From positions 47,490,333 through 47,554,332 of the forward strand of contig NC_092686.1 in the NCBI RefSeq assembly GCF_964275005.1: a stretch of 64,000 bases of DNA, read 5' to 3'. Positions 1 through 11,693 of the stretch are shown piece by piece. Position 1 is the stretch's first letter. Each line of letters opens with the position of its first letter. The translations under genes and the position numbers were made by a program. Source of the stretch: Diadema setosum (Eukaryota > Echinodermata > Echinoidea > Diadematoida > Diadematidae). The notes below the pieces were generated by a model. That model was given only the letters and a program-made list of their open reading frames with translations. It was not told where the DNA came from and made no database searches.

Positions 1-24
1 AGAAGAAGAAAATCTTTTAGAATC

Positions 25-850
25 AGACGTGATACAGCTTAGCTAGTCGATGAGTAAATGACATTTTGGTAATTATTGAAGCTTCAAGATTGTTGATGAT
101 AGATCTGGAGTATCCCTCTCAGGGCTAGGGACAGATTGGGCTCCAATTTTCACATTTTCAGCTTCTTCTTGAAATCCCCATTACAGATTTTCACCAAATG
201 TACAGGTAGAAAGCGTCTCTGACAGGGTGATAAGATCTTAATTTGTTCAAATGGGCACTACGCCCCCCCCCCCCCCCAGCAATGGTCCAAAAGCCTATAA
301 CCAGAAGTGATACAGCTAAGTTGGCTATGAGTAAGTAGGCCCTATATTGGTAACTGTAGTTTCAAGTTTCTTTATGGTGGATCCGTGGGTGCCCCCTTGG
401 GAGGGGAGAGGGGGGGGGGGGGGGGAGAAGAACCAAATGGGGGACACTTTTTACCATTTTCAGCTTCTTCTTGAAAACCCCCGAGACAGATTTCACGAAA
501 CCTTGCAAGTACTTTGCAAGAAAGTTAGAATATGATTATACATGGATTTTTGAACGAAATCAATGGGCACCAAGCGCTTCTTTGGAGCCCATAGGGGCCT
601 AGAACCCTAAGTGATAGAGAATCCATGAAACCAGAAATACTGTGAGTAAATTCAATTTACATTAGTGAATACACTGTATATCAATTCTTAATGACCTTGT
701 CAAGGGATAACCTCCTTCGGGCCGGGACCAAGTTGGGGACCAGCTTTCACAGTTTGATCTCCTTTTTGAAAATACATGGTCACATTATTTCACATACGCT
801 ATATTATTGTCAGTGTATAATACACGTATAAACAAATGGATGCCATGCGC
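25..850. repeat. Degenerate ~300 bp tandem repeat array, three units
   Basis: Three successive stretches share the same order of landmarks: a gtgatacagc-like block near 28, 307 and 610; a cttcttcttgaaa-like block near 161, 462 and 755; and an aaatgggcac-like block near 249, 561 and 835. The spacing is about 280 to 300 bases. The copies are strongly diverged and the array appears to continue past the left edge. Homopolymer C and G runs near 262 and 410 interrupt it. No coding sense was found. Confidence 0.55.
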
Positions 851-1044
851 CCATGAGGTTCCAAAAATTCCAAAGTTTGCTTTGTTCTTCTTGGGTACCA
901 ACATTGTCTGCAAGAATTAAATGTGTGGTACTCGGTTGAGCGCGAGATCCCCCGGGTCTCTTGTTCTATACAAAATTCTATACAAAAACTAACTAAATAC
1001 AGGCAAACGCTCTTTTTTAAGGTTTTTCAAGTAGGGTGCCCATC

Positions 1045-1211
1045 CAGGGGCGGATCCAGGAATTTTGTAAAGAGGCTCCTTTACATAATTGAAAGGGGGT
1101 GCATAATTGAAAGGGGGTGCATGCATCCCCCATTTTTCTTTTTATTTCTTGTTTTAACAAAAAATAAAGAGGGAGCGCGCCCCTGGTGCGCCTCCTCTGG
1201 ATTCGCCACTG
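1045..1211. mobile_element. Short non-autonomous DNA transposon, CAGGGGCGGATCCAGG ends, 5-bp TSD
   Basis: The left end reads CAGGGGCGGATCCAGG and the right end CTGGATTCGCCACTG, forming a terminal inverted repeat. It is flanked on both sides by CCATC (1040-1044 and 1212-1216), a 5-base target duplication. A second member of the family lies at 21422-21785, also with a 5-base duplication. CAGGGG-type termini suggest the hAT superfamily, and 5-bp duplications are known for the hAT5 group; that assignment is inference. Confidence 0.7.
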
Positions 1212-1447
1212 CCATCAAATCGAAAAGAATCAGACCTATTCAATTACACTGCACTCATTACATAACAAAAAATGTTTTGAGGATCTTATTCAAATCATGA
1301 CATTATTATACATGTGTCTTATTTTCCTTGGGTATTTTCCCTGCTAATTCAATATCCAATATCTCAAGTTGATAAAAATAAAGTATATCAGATTTTGCAT
1401 TAAAACTCTTCATATTATATTCCGAAAGGTACAGGTCCCAGTCTGTG

Positions 1448-1484
1448 GTTTGTTTGTTTGTTTGTTTGTTTGTTTGTTTGTTTT
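1448..1484. repeat. (TTTG)n microsatellite
   Basis: About nine uninterrupted TTTG units. Confidence 0.9.
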
Positions 1485-2373
1485 GGTCAGCTTTCAGTGA
1501 AGTTTTCTTTGCAAAGATAGACTGATATTTTCTTTAAGCAAATACACGAGAACAGCTACTACTGTACTCATCATGTGGAATACTGCCCTATCTATAAAAA
1601 AAAAAGAAAAAAAAAGAAAAAGGAAGATGTTCAATGTCAATGTAAAAAATCAAAATAATAATGAGCTGCTTGACACGCAAATCGACTCCAATGTTTTGCG
1701 ACTCCCATGATATATGTTGCCGACATGCACATGAAATTTTATAATGTACAAAGTGCTTGTGAGTCAAGTTGAGTAAGTGACTTGCCGAAAGATACGCCCA
1801 GTTATCCGGGGTCCGCCTTGAAACATTTGGAATTGAAGCCAGTTCACAGATAACTTTGCGCACGACAAAAAAATTGTAAAAAGGGTAACGGTAACAACCA
1901 GGTATGTTAGTTTTTAAATTTACTTAAATAAGCATCCTTGATGATTATTCATGTAATCCTTATAAATGGTGCTTGCTATCACAAATCCACCTGACAGCAG
2001 GCCTGGTAGTTGACAATATACTTGTACATGTATTTGTAAAACAAACAAATAAACCAACAAAATTGAAAACAAAACAAATAGCAGTTAAATCATTCAATAC
2101 AAAACAATGAATTGGATGCCTATTGAAGTGTCAAACCTGACGGACCATTCTGGTCACCTGGTCTATACTCCAGTTCATTCTTTGTTTTAACGTGACTTTC
2201 ATGAATTGTTACACATGGGGCAAGCTTAAACATTATGCCAAGTTGAAAACAAATAAAGTGCCTAACCAAGTGAGAAAAAAAGTTAATGTATCAATGTGCA
2301 TATGAACTAATCGTGAAACTGGCTTATAGATTTAACCCATCGTTGGCTCACGCGTCAATACAAAAAATCAATC

Positions 2374-2413
2374 AATAAATAAATAAATAAATAAATAAAA
2401 TAAATAAATAAAT
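2374..2413. repeat. (AAAT)n microsatellite
   Basis: Tandem AAAT units with one slip near 2400. Confidence 0.9.
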
Positions 2414-2441
2414 GTACAGCTTCCACATGAAAACACCAGTA

Positions 2442-2628
2442 CAGTGCTCTCCCATTATAACGAACATGGTTATAACGAAATTCCAGTTACATTGAAGTAA
2501 AAATTTGGACCGCAAACTTTTCCACCCTTATTTTTTTAATTGTCTATTTGTTCAGTTATAACTAAATTTTGATATAACGAAAGAAAATTGCTGGTCCCGA
2601 GGACTTTGTTAGAACAGGAGTCCACTGT
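2442..2628. mobile_element. pogo/Tigger-like MITE, copy 1, TA target duplication
   Basis: The left end CAGTGCTCTCCCATTATAAC and the right end GGAGTCCACTG are inverted repeats flanked by TA (2440-2441 and 2629-2630). Internal gttataacgaaa motifs recur. Copies 2 and 3 are at 32304-34054 and 61940-62119. TA duplication with CAGT ends is characteristic of Tc1/mariner-pogo elements; the clade is inferred. At 187 bp it has no coding capacity. Confidence 0.7.
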
Positions 2629-3342
2629 AACAATAATGACACAATGAGAGAGACAGATTCTTTTTCAACAAATGAAAACTGTAATTCACTCTGAGTTTTG
2701 ATCAATGTAAATTCTCTGACTCACACTAATCATCACTGCAGCCCCTCTCAAACAAAATGTTTGACATCAATAAACACTTTGTGGAATCATATTTACAATG
2801 GCATGTAACAAAACATTTCTACACAATGTACACATGTTATATGATATAGTATCAACACCCTCCTCTTGTAGTGCAGGTCAAGGGGCAACATCTTAACTAA
2901 ATTGCACAAGGAAAACTTGACAAAGCACTGATATCAGTTCTCATATATGCCATAATCTGTGCCAAAGTATACAGTGTCTCTCCTTTAAGGCGACTCCCAT
3001 CGCATTTTTGGACCCATTACCCCGATTTATCATTCTTTACAACTCACTAGGGCAGGCGAGGCAAACTCCAAACTGCAAATAAAGAGTTGGCTCTTTAAAC
3101 ATCCATACAAAGCAAATTAAAGCCATCAGTTCAAACGTAAGATAAGGATAGCTAGTAAAATATTGTATGGATGTGGACTCAAAATAATGATGTATGTGCA
3201 CTGGCATACACAAACAACATTCAAAGACATACATGTACACTATGTAATAAGAGTGCTGATAAGGTATTCATACAAGTGCAGTATTTGAACTGTACATGTC
3301 TTATTTCATTGTGTATTTAAGTAAAGTTTCTGCATGTTACAG

Positions 3343-3447
3343 GCAAACTGCTCCACAATCTTCTATTCCAGCAAGGATGGATTCTTCCAGGGATTCTTCC
3401 TGGCGGTTGTTGGTGCATATTCCCGTCAAATGATTCTCGGTTGGTAA
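3343..3447 (+). CDS. Terminal coding exon of an unidentified membrane protein (partial)
   Basis: A good acceptor (gcatgttacag at 3332-3342) precedes 34 open codons in phase 0 and a TAA at 3445-3447. The peptide begins ANCSTIFYSSKDG and continues through a hydrophobic FFQGFFLAVVGAYS to a final RQMILGW, like the last membrane segment and short tail of an integral membrane protein. AATAAA motifs follow at 3705-3710 and just beyond. Upstream exons were not found between 850 and 3330, so the rest of the gene would lie left of the window across a long intron. The antisense strand is also open for 32 codons (3337-3435) but with a poorer acceptor. No family was recognised; a 37-codon independent ORF from an ATG at 3334 is also formally possible. 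Confidence 0.35.
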   Translation, partial: ANCSTIFYSSKDGFFQGFFLAVVGAYSRQMILGW

Positions 3448-3473
3448 ATACACATGGAAAAGAAAAAGACTTA

Positions 3474-4606
3474 AAAACCCCTCAAACATTGAGAATTTCA
3501 ACTGACCAGGTCACTTATATATTCAAACAGGAACAAATTCATGAATGAAGTGGTTATGTGGCACAGGAAAAAAAAAAGCAAAAATAACTCTTCTAAAGTC
3601 CCATGATTTACACGAGACATACGCCACAACAAATAAAATATTTTGAAAGGTTTGTATTTGCTTACCAACTACATGCTTTAAATGAAAGAGGGAAAATAAT
3701 GACCAATAAATCGATAAATAAATAAACAAACAAATAAAGAGAAATCAAAAGATGGTAAGTAAGAGAGAGTTTAATCAAATTCTAAGTACAGGATACAATG
3801 TACTACTGTGCATAGTTGTATGAAATTTACAGGTACCAGATTTGAAATGCTGGTACAAGTAATTTCATTTCCCCCTGGCAAGAACTTCCCACAATCTCCA
3901 GACTTTTTATTATGTCTAGAATTTTCAGAAAAGGATTTTTCTAATGCTATGCAAAAAACTGTTCACAGCTGCACTCTATTGTCATCTTTGCAGAGAGAAT
4001 GCCTTCATCCGTACACACATAATGGCAAATCCTCTGATCGAAACTTCCTAGGTCACAGTCTAAAGTTCAACTGGGAAGAAAGCATGTAAATACATAATGC
4101 AAACTCACACATTAGAACAGAACTGCTCAAAATAATGAAGTCAAATTGAATATGACGAGACTGCAGTTTTTAGAGAACAGAATGCCCTCATATTACATGA
4201 AATAATACAAAATGGCAATCATTTCCTGGTGGGCTACATTAAACTGCCCTGTTCTTCCCAACTGAAGAATTTCTCTTTAAAAGACAACATGCTTTATCTG
4301 CCATCACATCGCAACAGATCAACATCTTGTAAATCCATCTTGTGTAAGACAATAAACCACCTAGCATCTCACCCTAAAAGTGAAAGTGTGCTGATCTTTC
4401 AATTTGCATCTTATAGAAGACAAATAAATGAGTGAGGTACATTAAGGTTAAATGTTATATGAGTCAGTTATCTGACATCAGTAGGAATAGACTAAATACA
4501 GTGTGATTTACTGTATATGTGTAGTACCATTTATCATCAAGCTTTATGCACAACACAATTGACCTCCTCACTTCTCCAGATAATGGACCAATGTTTTCTT
4601 TGATTA
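3474..4606. other. Probable 3' UTR then non-coding sequence
   Basis: AT-rich sequence with several overlapping AATAAA motifs (3705-3750), consistent with polyadenylation of the exon ending at 3447. Short open frames here have no protein-like composition. Confidence 0.3.
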
Positions 4607-4610
4607 TTAA

Positions 4611-5076
4611 AGGGGCATTCCAGACGATTTTCATAATTTCACATCATGTAGTACATAAATCGACAACTCCATGTATAGATTCATGGAATTTATTGCTGTC
4701 CTTGAGCAGAGAAACCGATAAACTGAGAATCTTACACAAATGATGCTGAACAGTGCTGATGACATCAGAGCCTCACATATTTCAGAAATGTAGCAGTGTA
4801 TGTGTAATTCCATTACAATACCACTTGCTCAACAAGTTCACCTGTGAAGAATCTATGCATGCCTTCTTCTATTGTTCTGCTTCCTTGAGCCCCAACTCAC
4901 ACATTCTTATGGTGAAGCTGCCATGTCATCATCCTTGTTCATTGCAATTTATTATGAATTTTGAAAACATTTTCATCCCTCACCCATATCACTATAAATT
5001 CTGAAATTCTGTACTCAGTTTAACTAATTTATAGTTGTTCAAATGTAAAAGTCTGAAAATCATCCCGAGGTCCCCT
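4611..5076. mobile_element. TTAA-flanked MITE, family A, long copy
   Basis: The left end AGGGGCATTCCAGACGATTTT and the right end, read inward, AGGGGACCTCGGGATGATTTT form terminal inverted repeats. TTAA flanks at 4607-4610 and 5077-5080 fit target duplications. The right half is closely related to the 143 bp element at 48406-48548. TTAA duplication indicates piggyBac or Kolobok type mobilisation; no transposase is present. Confidence 0.7.
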
Positions 5077-5080
5077 TTAA

Positions 5081-6479
5081 GAAGAAGCTACACTGACTCT
5101 GATTATCAGAGTTTCCACACAGATGACAATATGTGAGAAGTTCATGAACGGGTCGGGAAGCAAAACTTTGTCTATTGATATCATGGAGAAAGAGAGTAAA
5201 ATATAAACAAAACAAAATACGACAGAACTTCCAATTTCTTGCTATAGACAAGGGTGAAAAGTGCATAGTAAAGAGTTTAGTTTTGACTGGATAACTGCCA
5301 AACAAATTATATTATGCTAAAGAGCTGTACCATACACCATAGATTTTGATGTCCCCTTGAAAAGCAAAATGCGCTAATCCTGGTCAGTGCAAGTACTGGT
5401 CATGCTACTGAGGGGAAAACACTGGCAATCAACACAATTAGAATTACATGTACAATCTTTTCCACTATCAAGTTCAGTTAATTAGCCAACTTCCTTTGCA
5501 TTGGATGTTTGTTTACATTATCTCAAAGGCATTAATGCCAAAGTGATGTAAGTCATACCTTATCTAATGATCTTTATTTAGAATCTTTCCTTGACTTTCT
5601 TGACCAAAAAGAAAAAATACCATGTCAACTGATTTAATGCTATGACCAAATCAATGTCTTTGCTTTCAGCGCATATACTTTGACCAAGACTAAATGTCAT
5701 GCACAAGATTCTCCATCAAGACAGAAATTTTAAAACACTCATATCACAATGTCATCAACATTTATCTCTCATGAATTAAGAAGGCACCAGCTGTGAAAAG
5801 AAGAAAAAAATCACAAAACAACTATTCAATAATCACCTTAATTCATAATTCAATATAAATAAAGTACACTGTATTCTTATGCAGGTATAAACAATACAAT
5901 CCACAGACACACACACTTTTTTCTAGATTGTCTAGTTGTGGTTATCATTATATCTTGCGATTTAAGTCATAGGTCTTAGGGAGAAGAGTATGTTTTGATA
6001 TTCCTGTTGATATAAGTTGGGTTGCATAAACTTCACAAGAATTTGACTAAAAAACTGATTTTCTTTTGCCTGAATTTGTCAGTTGTGCATGGATTACAGC
6101 ATTACTGTATCAGGATATCAACTGTGCTAAAATCAGCTCACAATGCAACTTGCAGTTAACAGTTTTACTGTCCCTCTTCAGTGGCAGTGACTATTTCGTC
6201 ACAATAATGATAGACAAACCATGATAAGAAGGCATAATACATAACACATGCATGCATATCATCGAGGGAAAAGACTAAACAAAACAAAAGCAGTAATCTG
6301 GGAATCAGGAGATTGTTGCTTCGAACCCAACCCTTGCATGTATGGCCATGATTTTTCATCATGGCTAGAAGTAAAACACTGAATAATTGGTGCTTAATTA
6401 CATCGATGAAGGGCAATCTGTCAATCTGTTGCAAACAACAGCAGCTTTCTAAAAAGAAGCAGAAAACAAGCAAACTCAC
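5081..6479. other. Non-coding, no recognisable feature
   Basis: AT-rich unique-looking sequence. A minus-strand frame at 6165-6554 is long by chance and lacks domain character over most of its length. Confidence 0.3.
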
Positions 6480-6539
6480 TTGCAGCCAGGACAAGTTATC
6501 TCTAATCTTTCCATCCCCTCTCCCTTGAGGCTTAACTAC
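6480..6539 (-). CDS. Possible small coding exon of an unidentified minus-strand gene
   Basis: Twenty codons (VVKPQGRGDGKIRDNLSWLQ) end at a near-perfect donor, CTGCAA followed by gtgagt. Phase 0 at both ends would fit after the exon at 7802-7896. The acceptor (gtcagcag) lacks a pyrimidine tract, which is the main weakness. No family recognised. Confidence 0.22.
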
Positions 6540-7125
6540 CTGCTGACCTGACACCGCTCACATAATCAACAACTTCCTCTAGCATGCCTCAACTGAGCAT
6601 GGGATATCCCAGCCTACCACTGTCGGCATTACACACTAAAACTTGACAATGCATTAAAACCACTCTGCATCAAGTTCACAGCTAAGATTGTCTACAACAC
6701 TGGGCAGCAGGCTGCAACAAGCCCAGGGATTTTGTTTCTCTCACATTTTACGGCGTGACATTTGCCCGAATGTGACTAACAAGTGGTTCTATTTACACAC
6801 AAGATTTTTGCCAGCAACATTCACAAACACAAAAATGAGAATGTAGAGTATGCAGCTGTCATTGATTTGCATCTGTCTTCATTATGTAAGATCACTGAAC
6901 CATTTGACTCACTGTAATCATTCAAGACATAAATATGGCAGGGAGGTGTTACAGAGATGGAGTGGCAACTCTTCGTAATTCATGCAAACACATGTTTGGG
7001 TTCAAGGCGTTACAATGGGATGTCTAGCATTCCACTACGCTGTTAAGTCATGCTCGGCACCGCTCTAGTTGCAAGACGAAGTTCGGAGACAAAGAGCGCA
7101 TTTCACCTTTCCTTGAATTACAAGC

Positions 7126-7131
7126 TTTATT
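7126..7131 (-). terminator. Candidate AATAAA polyadenylation signal, minus strand
   Basis: TTTATT on the plus strand reads AATAAA on minus, about 630 bases beyond a TAA at 7763-7765 that ends the frame of the 7802-7896 exon if it is read through instead of spliced. Confidence 0.25.
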
Positions 7132-7391
7132 TCACCATAAAATTTTAAATGAAATACTCAAATTGATTTAGAATAGTTTAGGAAAGAATTCAATATTATA
7201 AACATGTATTTCTAGTTTCTTCGTAATGCGCAAATCGAAATGAAATAAAAATTAGGCCCTCTTAAAAACCTAATATTTTTTCTATAATGCGCACATTTCC
7301 GCATGTTACTTTTCTATCTTTTAATCCGGGATATTTTGATCTTTCAAATAAAGTACTCCGCTAAAGCGTGTTCCAGCGTGCTTTTAAACTA

Positions 7392-7598
7392 CTGTAAAAC
7401 ATGATATATTCGCGGCACGAAATTTTCGCGAATTGGCGCCGACGGCCTTTTTCGTGGCAAGAAATTTTCGCGAATTGCCTCTTGCGTTCAATGCATACAG
7501 TGTAGATAAGAAATTTCACGTGCATTTTAATTTCGCGAATCTTGGCGCTCGCAAAATTCGCGAAATTAAAATGCACGCGAACATTTCTCGTTTTACAG
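7392..7598. mobile_element. MITE with CTGTAAAAC ends (TTCGCGAA-rich), TA target
   Basis: Ends CTGTAAAAC and GTTTTACAG with flanking TA. The interior has repeated palindromic ttcgcgaa and aaattttcgcg motifs. Diverged relatives occur at 31294-31484 and 37500-37709. Both strands give spurious open frames of about 70 codons. Confidence 0.7.
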
Positions 7599-7801
7599 TA
7601 TGTGCTTTTAAACTATTTGCTGTTAAAACTGTCAGTTTTACACTGCATTTTGATTCGCTGCTCCAATTCAAGGTACACAAATTCATTGCTGCCATCACAT
7701 TGAGAGAGAGAGTGAATTGCAGTAGGGGCAAGTATTTCTAGATGTGAGAACGCTAGTCCTGATTATTGATGCTCTCTTTTGTCAAAGCACATGGGTAACA
7801 C

Positions 7802-7896
7802 CTGTAGCTGAATGCATAACTTCTCGGCGGTGCCGCGCATGACTTCAAAGGAGAGCAGCAGTTGTCTCTCCTTCTCTAGCACCTCCTTAGAAATGG
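7802..7896 (-). CDS. Coiled-coil-like coding exon, unidentified protein
   Basis: This GC-rich block is open only on the minus strand. It reads A-ISKEVLEKERQLLLSFEV then MRGTAEKLCIQLQ, an amphipathic, charged helix. Acceptor gagag at 7897 onward leaves two bases that complete the single base carried over from the exon at 8336-8480, so phases match. The 3' junction is CTACAG with gtgtta, a mediocre donor; read-through would add about twelve codons and stop at 7763. I do not recognise the family. Composition and phase agreement make it likelier coding than chance. Confidence 0.45.
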
Positions 7897-8335
7897 CTCT
7901 CAAAATTCATATCCAAGGAAGTGAAGAACTGATGTGAACATTTTGTTTGTCTCCTAACAAATTGCACTGGAAGAGATTATACGCATAAAGAAAAAAAAAA
8001 CAACAACAACCTTGTGCCAAGTTTGACTTTGTCACATATTTACAATGCATATCACTTGAAAGAGATTACAGTCACTGATGGAAACAAACTAAGTTTCACT
8101 ACCAGAGATGATGGCACATAGTTTTTATCTACTTTTCATGTTAGTGTAAAAGAATCAACATGTTCTTTTCTTTCTTTTCCTCTCATCCAGCATTTATCTG
8201 TTCCTATCGTCATGGTCTATAGAAAGATCACCTTTCACTCATTAGATTATTTTCCCTACAAGTTGCTGATCACTCAAATTAGTCAATTTGGAGTTTGGAA
8301 CATAATAATCTCGCAGAAAAAAAAGTCTGTCTTAC

Positions 8336-8480
8336 CAAGTTTCTTGGCACAAGGTGGATTATCTGACAGATATTTAGTGTCAGACACCAAATCCTGTTGG
8401 CATGGTATCATATATACCTCTTCTGGAGAATGTTGGCAGTTCATTGGTTGAGTGATTTTAACTCCTGCAAACTTGAAGAA
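8336..8480 (-). CDS. Coding exon of the same unidentified minus-strand gene
   Basis: Acceptor ttttgcttgtag and donor CTTG followed by gtaagac bracket 145 bases open in one frame only: FFKFAGVKITQP at the start, then MNCQHSPEEVYMIPCQQ, ending PPCAKKL plus one base of the next codon. Phase 0 in and phase 1 out agree with the neighbouring candidate exons at 8962-9044 and 7802-7896. Contains several cysteines but no recognised motif. Confidence 0.45.
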
Positions 8481-8961
8481 CTACAAGCAAAACATAACAG
8501 AAGTGATGAAAAATTATTCCCCACCCTTCTTCTTCAGGTCTACAGTATTCATCCAACGTAATTCATCTATTTAAAATGTCAAATTGTAAACTCAAATGAA
8601 AAAGCTTCATCTACCGCCAAAGTGAGTTGTATTATGGACATTTTCTTTTTTTATTCCATTCCCTCCCCCATTACACACTTTTGACGCACTGCAGAATTTC
8701 AATGTTTACAGCTACCATTATTCTACATCAAGGAGGTGCAGGACTGCTGTGATTATGTAATTCTGCCAAATGATTTTTCTGCAATGAAAACCAGAATGAC
8801 GCCACACCTTATGTTAATATTGTCTGGACTAGGATAAAACAACAAAATCATACTACAAGATGTTTTCAGGGAGAGGCCATGGAGTAATTAGGCCGTTCCA
8901 AGTCCCATGCGGGGAAAAACAAGGAAGACAATTAAAACTGTAAGGACTGACAAATGTGTAC

Positions 8962-9044
8962 CTGTGGGGAATATGGTGAAACTCTTGATGCATAGACATC
9001 GCTTACAATTTCCCAATCACAGCATATCAAACACAGAGAGACAA
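8962..9044 (-). CDS. Possible coding exon of the same unidentified gene
   Basis: Acceptor catttgacag and donor CCACAG followed by gtacac enclose two carried bases plus 27 codons (VSLCLICCDWEIVSDVYASR, then VSPYSPQ). It ends in phase 0, matching the start of the exon at 8336-8480. Support is phase agreement and splice motifs only. Confidence 0.3.
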
Positions 9045-9049
9045 CTGTC

Positions 9050-11500
9050 AAATGAGCATACAGTTCTGAACTTCACACATATGTCACACTCACCTCTCAA
9101 TACATGATACACATCATAAAGAACAGCTACACATCATTACAAAATGCTACAATTGGGACTAGAACAAAGGGCAAACAGAGTTATACATGTATTGCACTGT
9201 CATATTGTGTGGTCATTATAGTGTGCAAACTGCTCCCAAATGTATGTTTACCTCGAGACAATGTACATTGTATGTTAACATAGTCACTTTTCCTTGTTGG
9301 GTACACTGTGATCCAACAAAGAACAGCAAATCACGTTACCTGTTCTCCCAGTTGGTACTTAAAAGACAGAACATACATGTAGAATACCATCTTCCAGTTA
9401 TTCCACCTCTACCTGCTGAAAGAGGCTGGAATGCACATTTTCACCACTATGATATTGTTTACCAATATTTGAGCTAGAGCATGTCATTTGGTCTATAGCT
9501 CTTGAACATTTAATGTTGAGACCTGAGCACCAGTGTTTCTGACTCAAGAGGGAAAAAATGTATATGCCACGTAACGAGCTGAGGAGGATGACACTAATTC
9601 GATATGATTCATCTGGTTGGCATCACCGTCATCCCATCTGCCAAGAGAGCACACGGATATGTGACTTAAACATGTCATCGTTTGTCCCTCTTTCACATCT
9701 GTCACTACACATCTGTAGCTGTTCATGAATGTATGCACTTCACTGCCAATAAAACTTGATACAAACATTAATTTTTGAGACACACGAGGTCTGTTGGATG
9801 TGATAAACCATTACAACTGTGACAATTCTGGGAAACTCCATGACACACTGAATATGAGCAGTCACATGCTCTCCTAACTAAGGAAATAAATGATTTAAAG
9901 GAATTAACTGTTAACATCACTGTCATTATCACCATTCAATAATTGATATCTATTATGAGTATCTATTTATCATATCTTTCATTACAACCATTATCATTAC
10001 CTGCATCATCATCATCATCATTATGAATTAATATGTAATTCATTCTTCTGATTTTTGTAAGACAGTTTCCCCTACAATTCATTGAAAAAATTTTGCCATT
10101 GTAAAAAGTAAATGTTGTCCTAAATTATGTGTAAGATGCTGTCACATCTCCTGACATACCAGTTTAGGATAAAGAAGAAACTGCTTCAGGGATTATCTCA
10201 TCCAGGTACAGGGGTCACACTGGTGTTAACATACTGTAAAGCTGTCATTTTTGTGTTCAGATATTTTTGCCAATGAGGTAACAAGCATTTTTGTGAGATG
10301 TTGTTTTCATGATTTTAAACCGAGGCTATCGTTGTGCTTTAACGCCTGTCCGTTCATTCAGCTACTTTATGCGATCAAGATCAGGTTGCAACATTTTCGC
10401 AGGCTGTTAAATTCTGGGACCCAAAAGTGAATCAAGAAATTCACCTAAATTGAAAAAAAAAAACAACAACAAAAAAACAAAAACAACCAGAACAACTCTT
10501 TTTAATGTTTAATGCCGACACTCTAGGAGATTTTACGACTGCAGCAAGCATACAATTGTACTGATATATATTTGATGAAATGATTGTAACCATAGGTTGT
10601 CTCTGCCTTTGTTTTGGAGAGTTAAGAAAGCTGGTACTTGGGTCACCTTAATACATTCATAAAGCAACATCCTCGCTCTACACAAATACATGTGCACATT
10701 TCTGTCTGCACACTGTGACTGCGTTCAATAATTGACAATGAATGAAGTACAATGTTTATGACTATTGGCAGTCCATTCATTTCTGTGAGAATGTACATTC
10801 AGCATACATAAATCAGAAATTGATATAGCAGCATTTAAAAGATTGTATAACCTAGCCCAGAATTATTCACTAGCCTGTTGATTGAACTACCACATCACCC
10901 AACCCTAGGTTTGATCATTGGTAAGTTTAAAGTAGGAACTGCTCACATAAATGCATTCTACAATACGCATGATGTCAAGATTACAAACGAAAGGAGCTCT
11001 CCCGAATTAAACCAAACCATGCCAGTCAAAAAGTGGACCACCTCCTGATGTGGTCCAAAAGCGTGCTGTACCTTACCGCATCTGTACTGTGCCAGAGAGC
11101 AATCCAACACAAACTGATGGGAAAAAAAATGTGCCCAGTCATTAAACATTTCTTTTTCTCTTATGTTGTAGCATTGTCCTCATTTCTCCAAGCTACAGAG
11201 GGCACACACAGATTAGCAGAGGTGGGACTTTGTCCGGCATTATTGTAGACCAGAGTGACAAAATCTTTACACCATGCGACAGCATATTTGACACTGACGC
11301 CAAACAGATATCAGACAAAGTCACAAAACAAGATTTAGTTGTGACAGAGGAAGTGGACTTTTTCAGAGCTTGGTCAATGAGAGTGTAGAACTGTGCCAAC
11401 TCCAGAGAGGCAATTTCCCTATCTACATCAATGTGCATCAAATGCAAAGAGTTGTGAATCTATATTTCTCAAAAGTAAGCCACCAAACACAAGCTAAAAC
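9050..11500. other. Mostly non-coding; weak minus-strand exon-like segment near 11.2-11.4 kb
   Basis: A short catcat run lies near 10007. A minus-strand frame from an acceptor-like gatgtag at 11414 runs through REIASLELAQFYTLIDQALKK to about 11195. Its two-base start would fit an upstream exon ending at 11718, but nothing else supports it. Confidence 0.25.
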
Positions 11501-11511
11501 TCTGCCTTTGG

Positions 11512-11646
11512 TCATTTTGCAGGTGGCTTTCCTTTGGACTTTGGTTTCAGGTTCCGCACTTTGGGCCTGTCACTGTGAAATGGTTGCGGGCTGTTGCATT
11601 TTCCAAGGATGACTTGCTGAAAGATGGAGCATCCTACTCTCTGCAT
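11512..11646 (-). CDS. Small protein-like ORF in the TUSC2 3' region (44 aa), unidentified
   Basis: ATG at 11644-11646, stop TGA at 11512-11514. It begins MQRVGCSIFQQVILGKC and ends with a basic stretch of RPKVRNLKPKSK character. The frame is open 22 codons further upstream without an ATG. A 56-base GT..AG interval (11717 to 11662) or a -1 frameshift would join it in frame to the ORF at 11694-11825. The opposite strand is also open here (WLSFGLWFQVPHFG...), which lowers confidence. No family recognised. Confidence 0.25.
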   Translation of the reverse strand: MQRVGCSIFQQVILGKCNSPQPFHSDRPKVRNLKPKSKGKPPAK

Positions 11647-11693
11647 GCCTTCATCCTCCCCTAGCACAGCACCTTGATATCTTTCATATATGT

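Noticed and set aside
1588..1863. Possible old tRNA-derived SINE (gacttgccgaaagat..gaattgaagccag)
   Set aside because: Resemblance to known SINE 3' cores is faint and no ends or duplication could be placed.
3337..3435. Minus-strand terminal exon reading RQEESLEESILAGIEDCG
   Set aside because: Looks protein-like, but the plus-strand reading has a better acceptor, a membrane-type sequence and downstream AATAAA; the two cannot both be assumed.
6165..6554. 129-codon minus-strand frame
   Set aside because: Cys/Leu/Phe-rich with no motif, opened by a non-ATG codon, and likely chance; only its first 20-odd codons have a splice-supported border.
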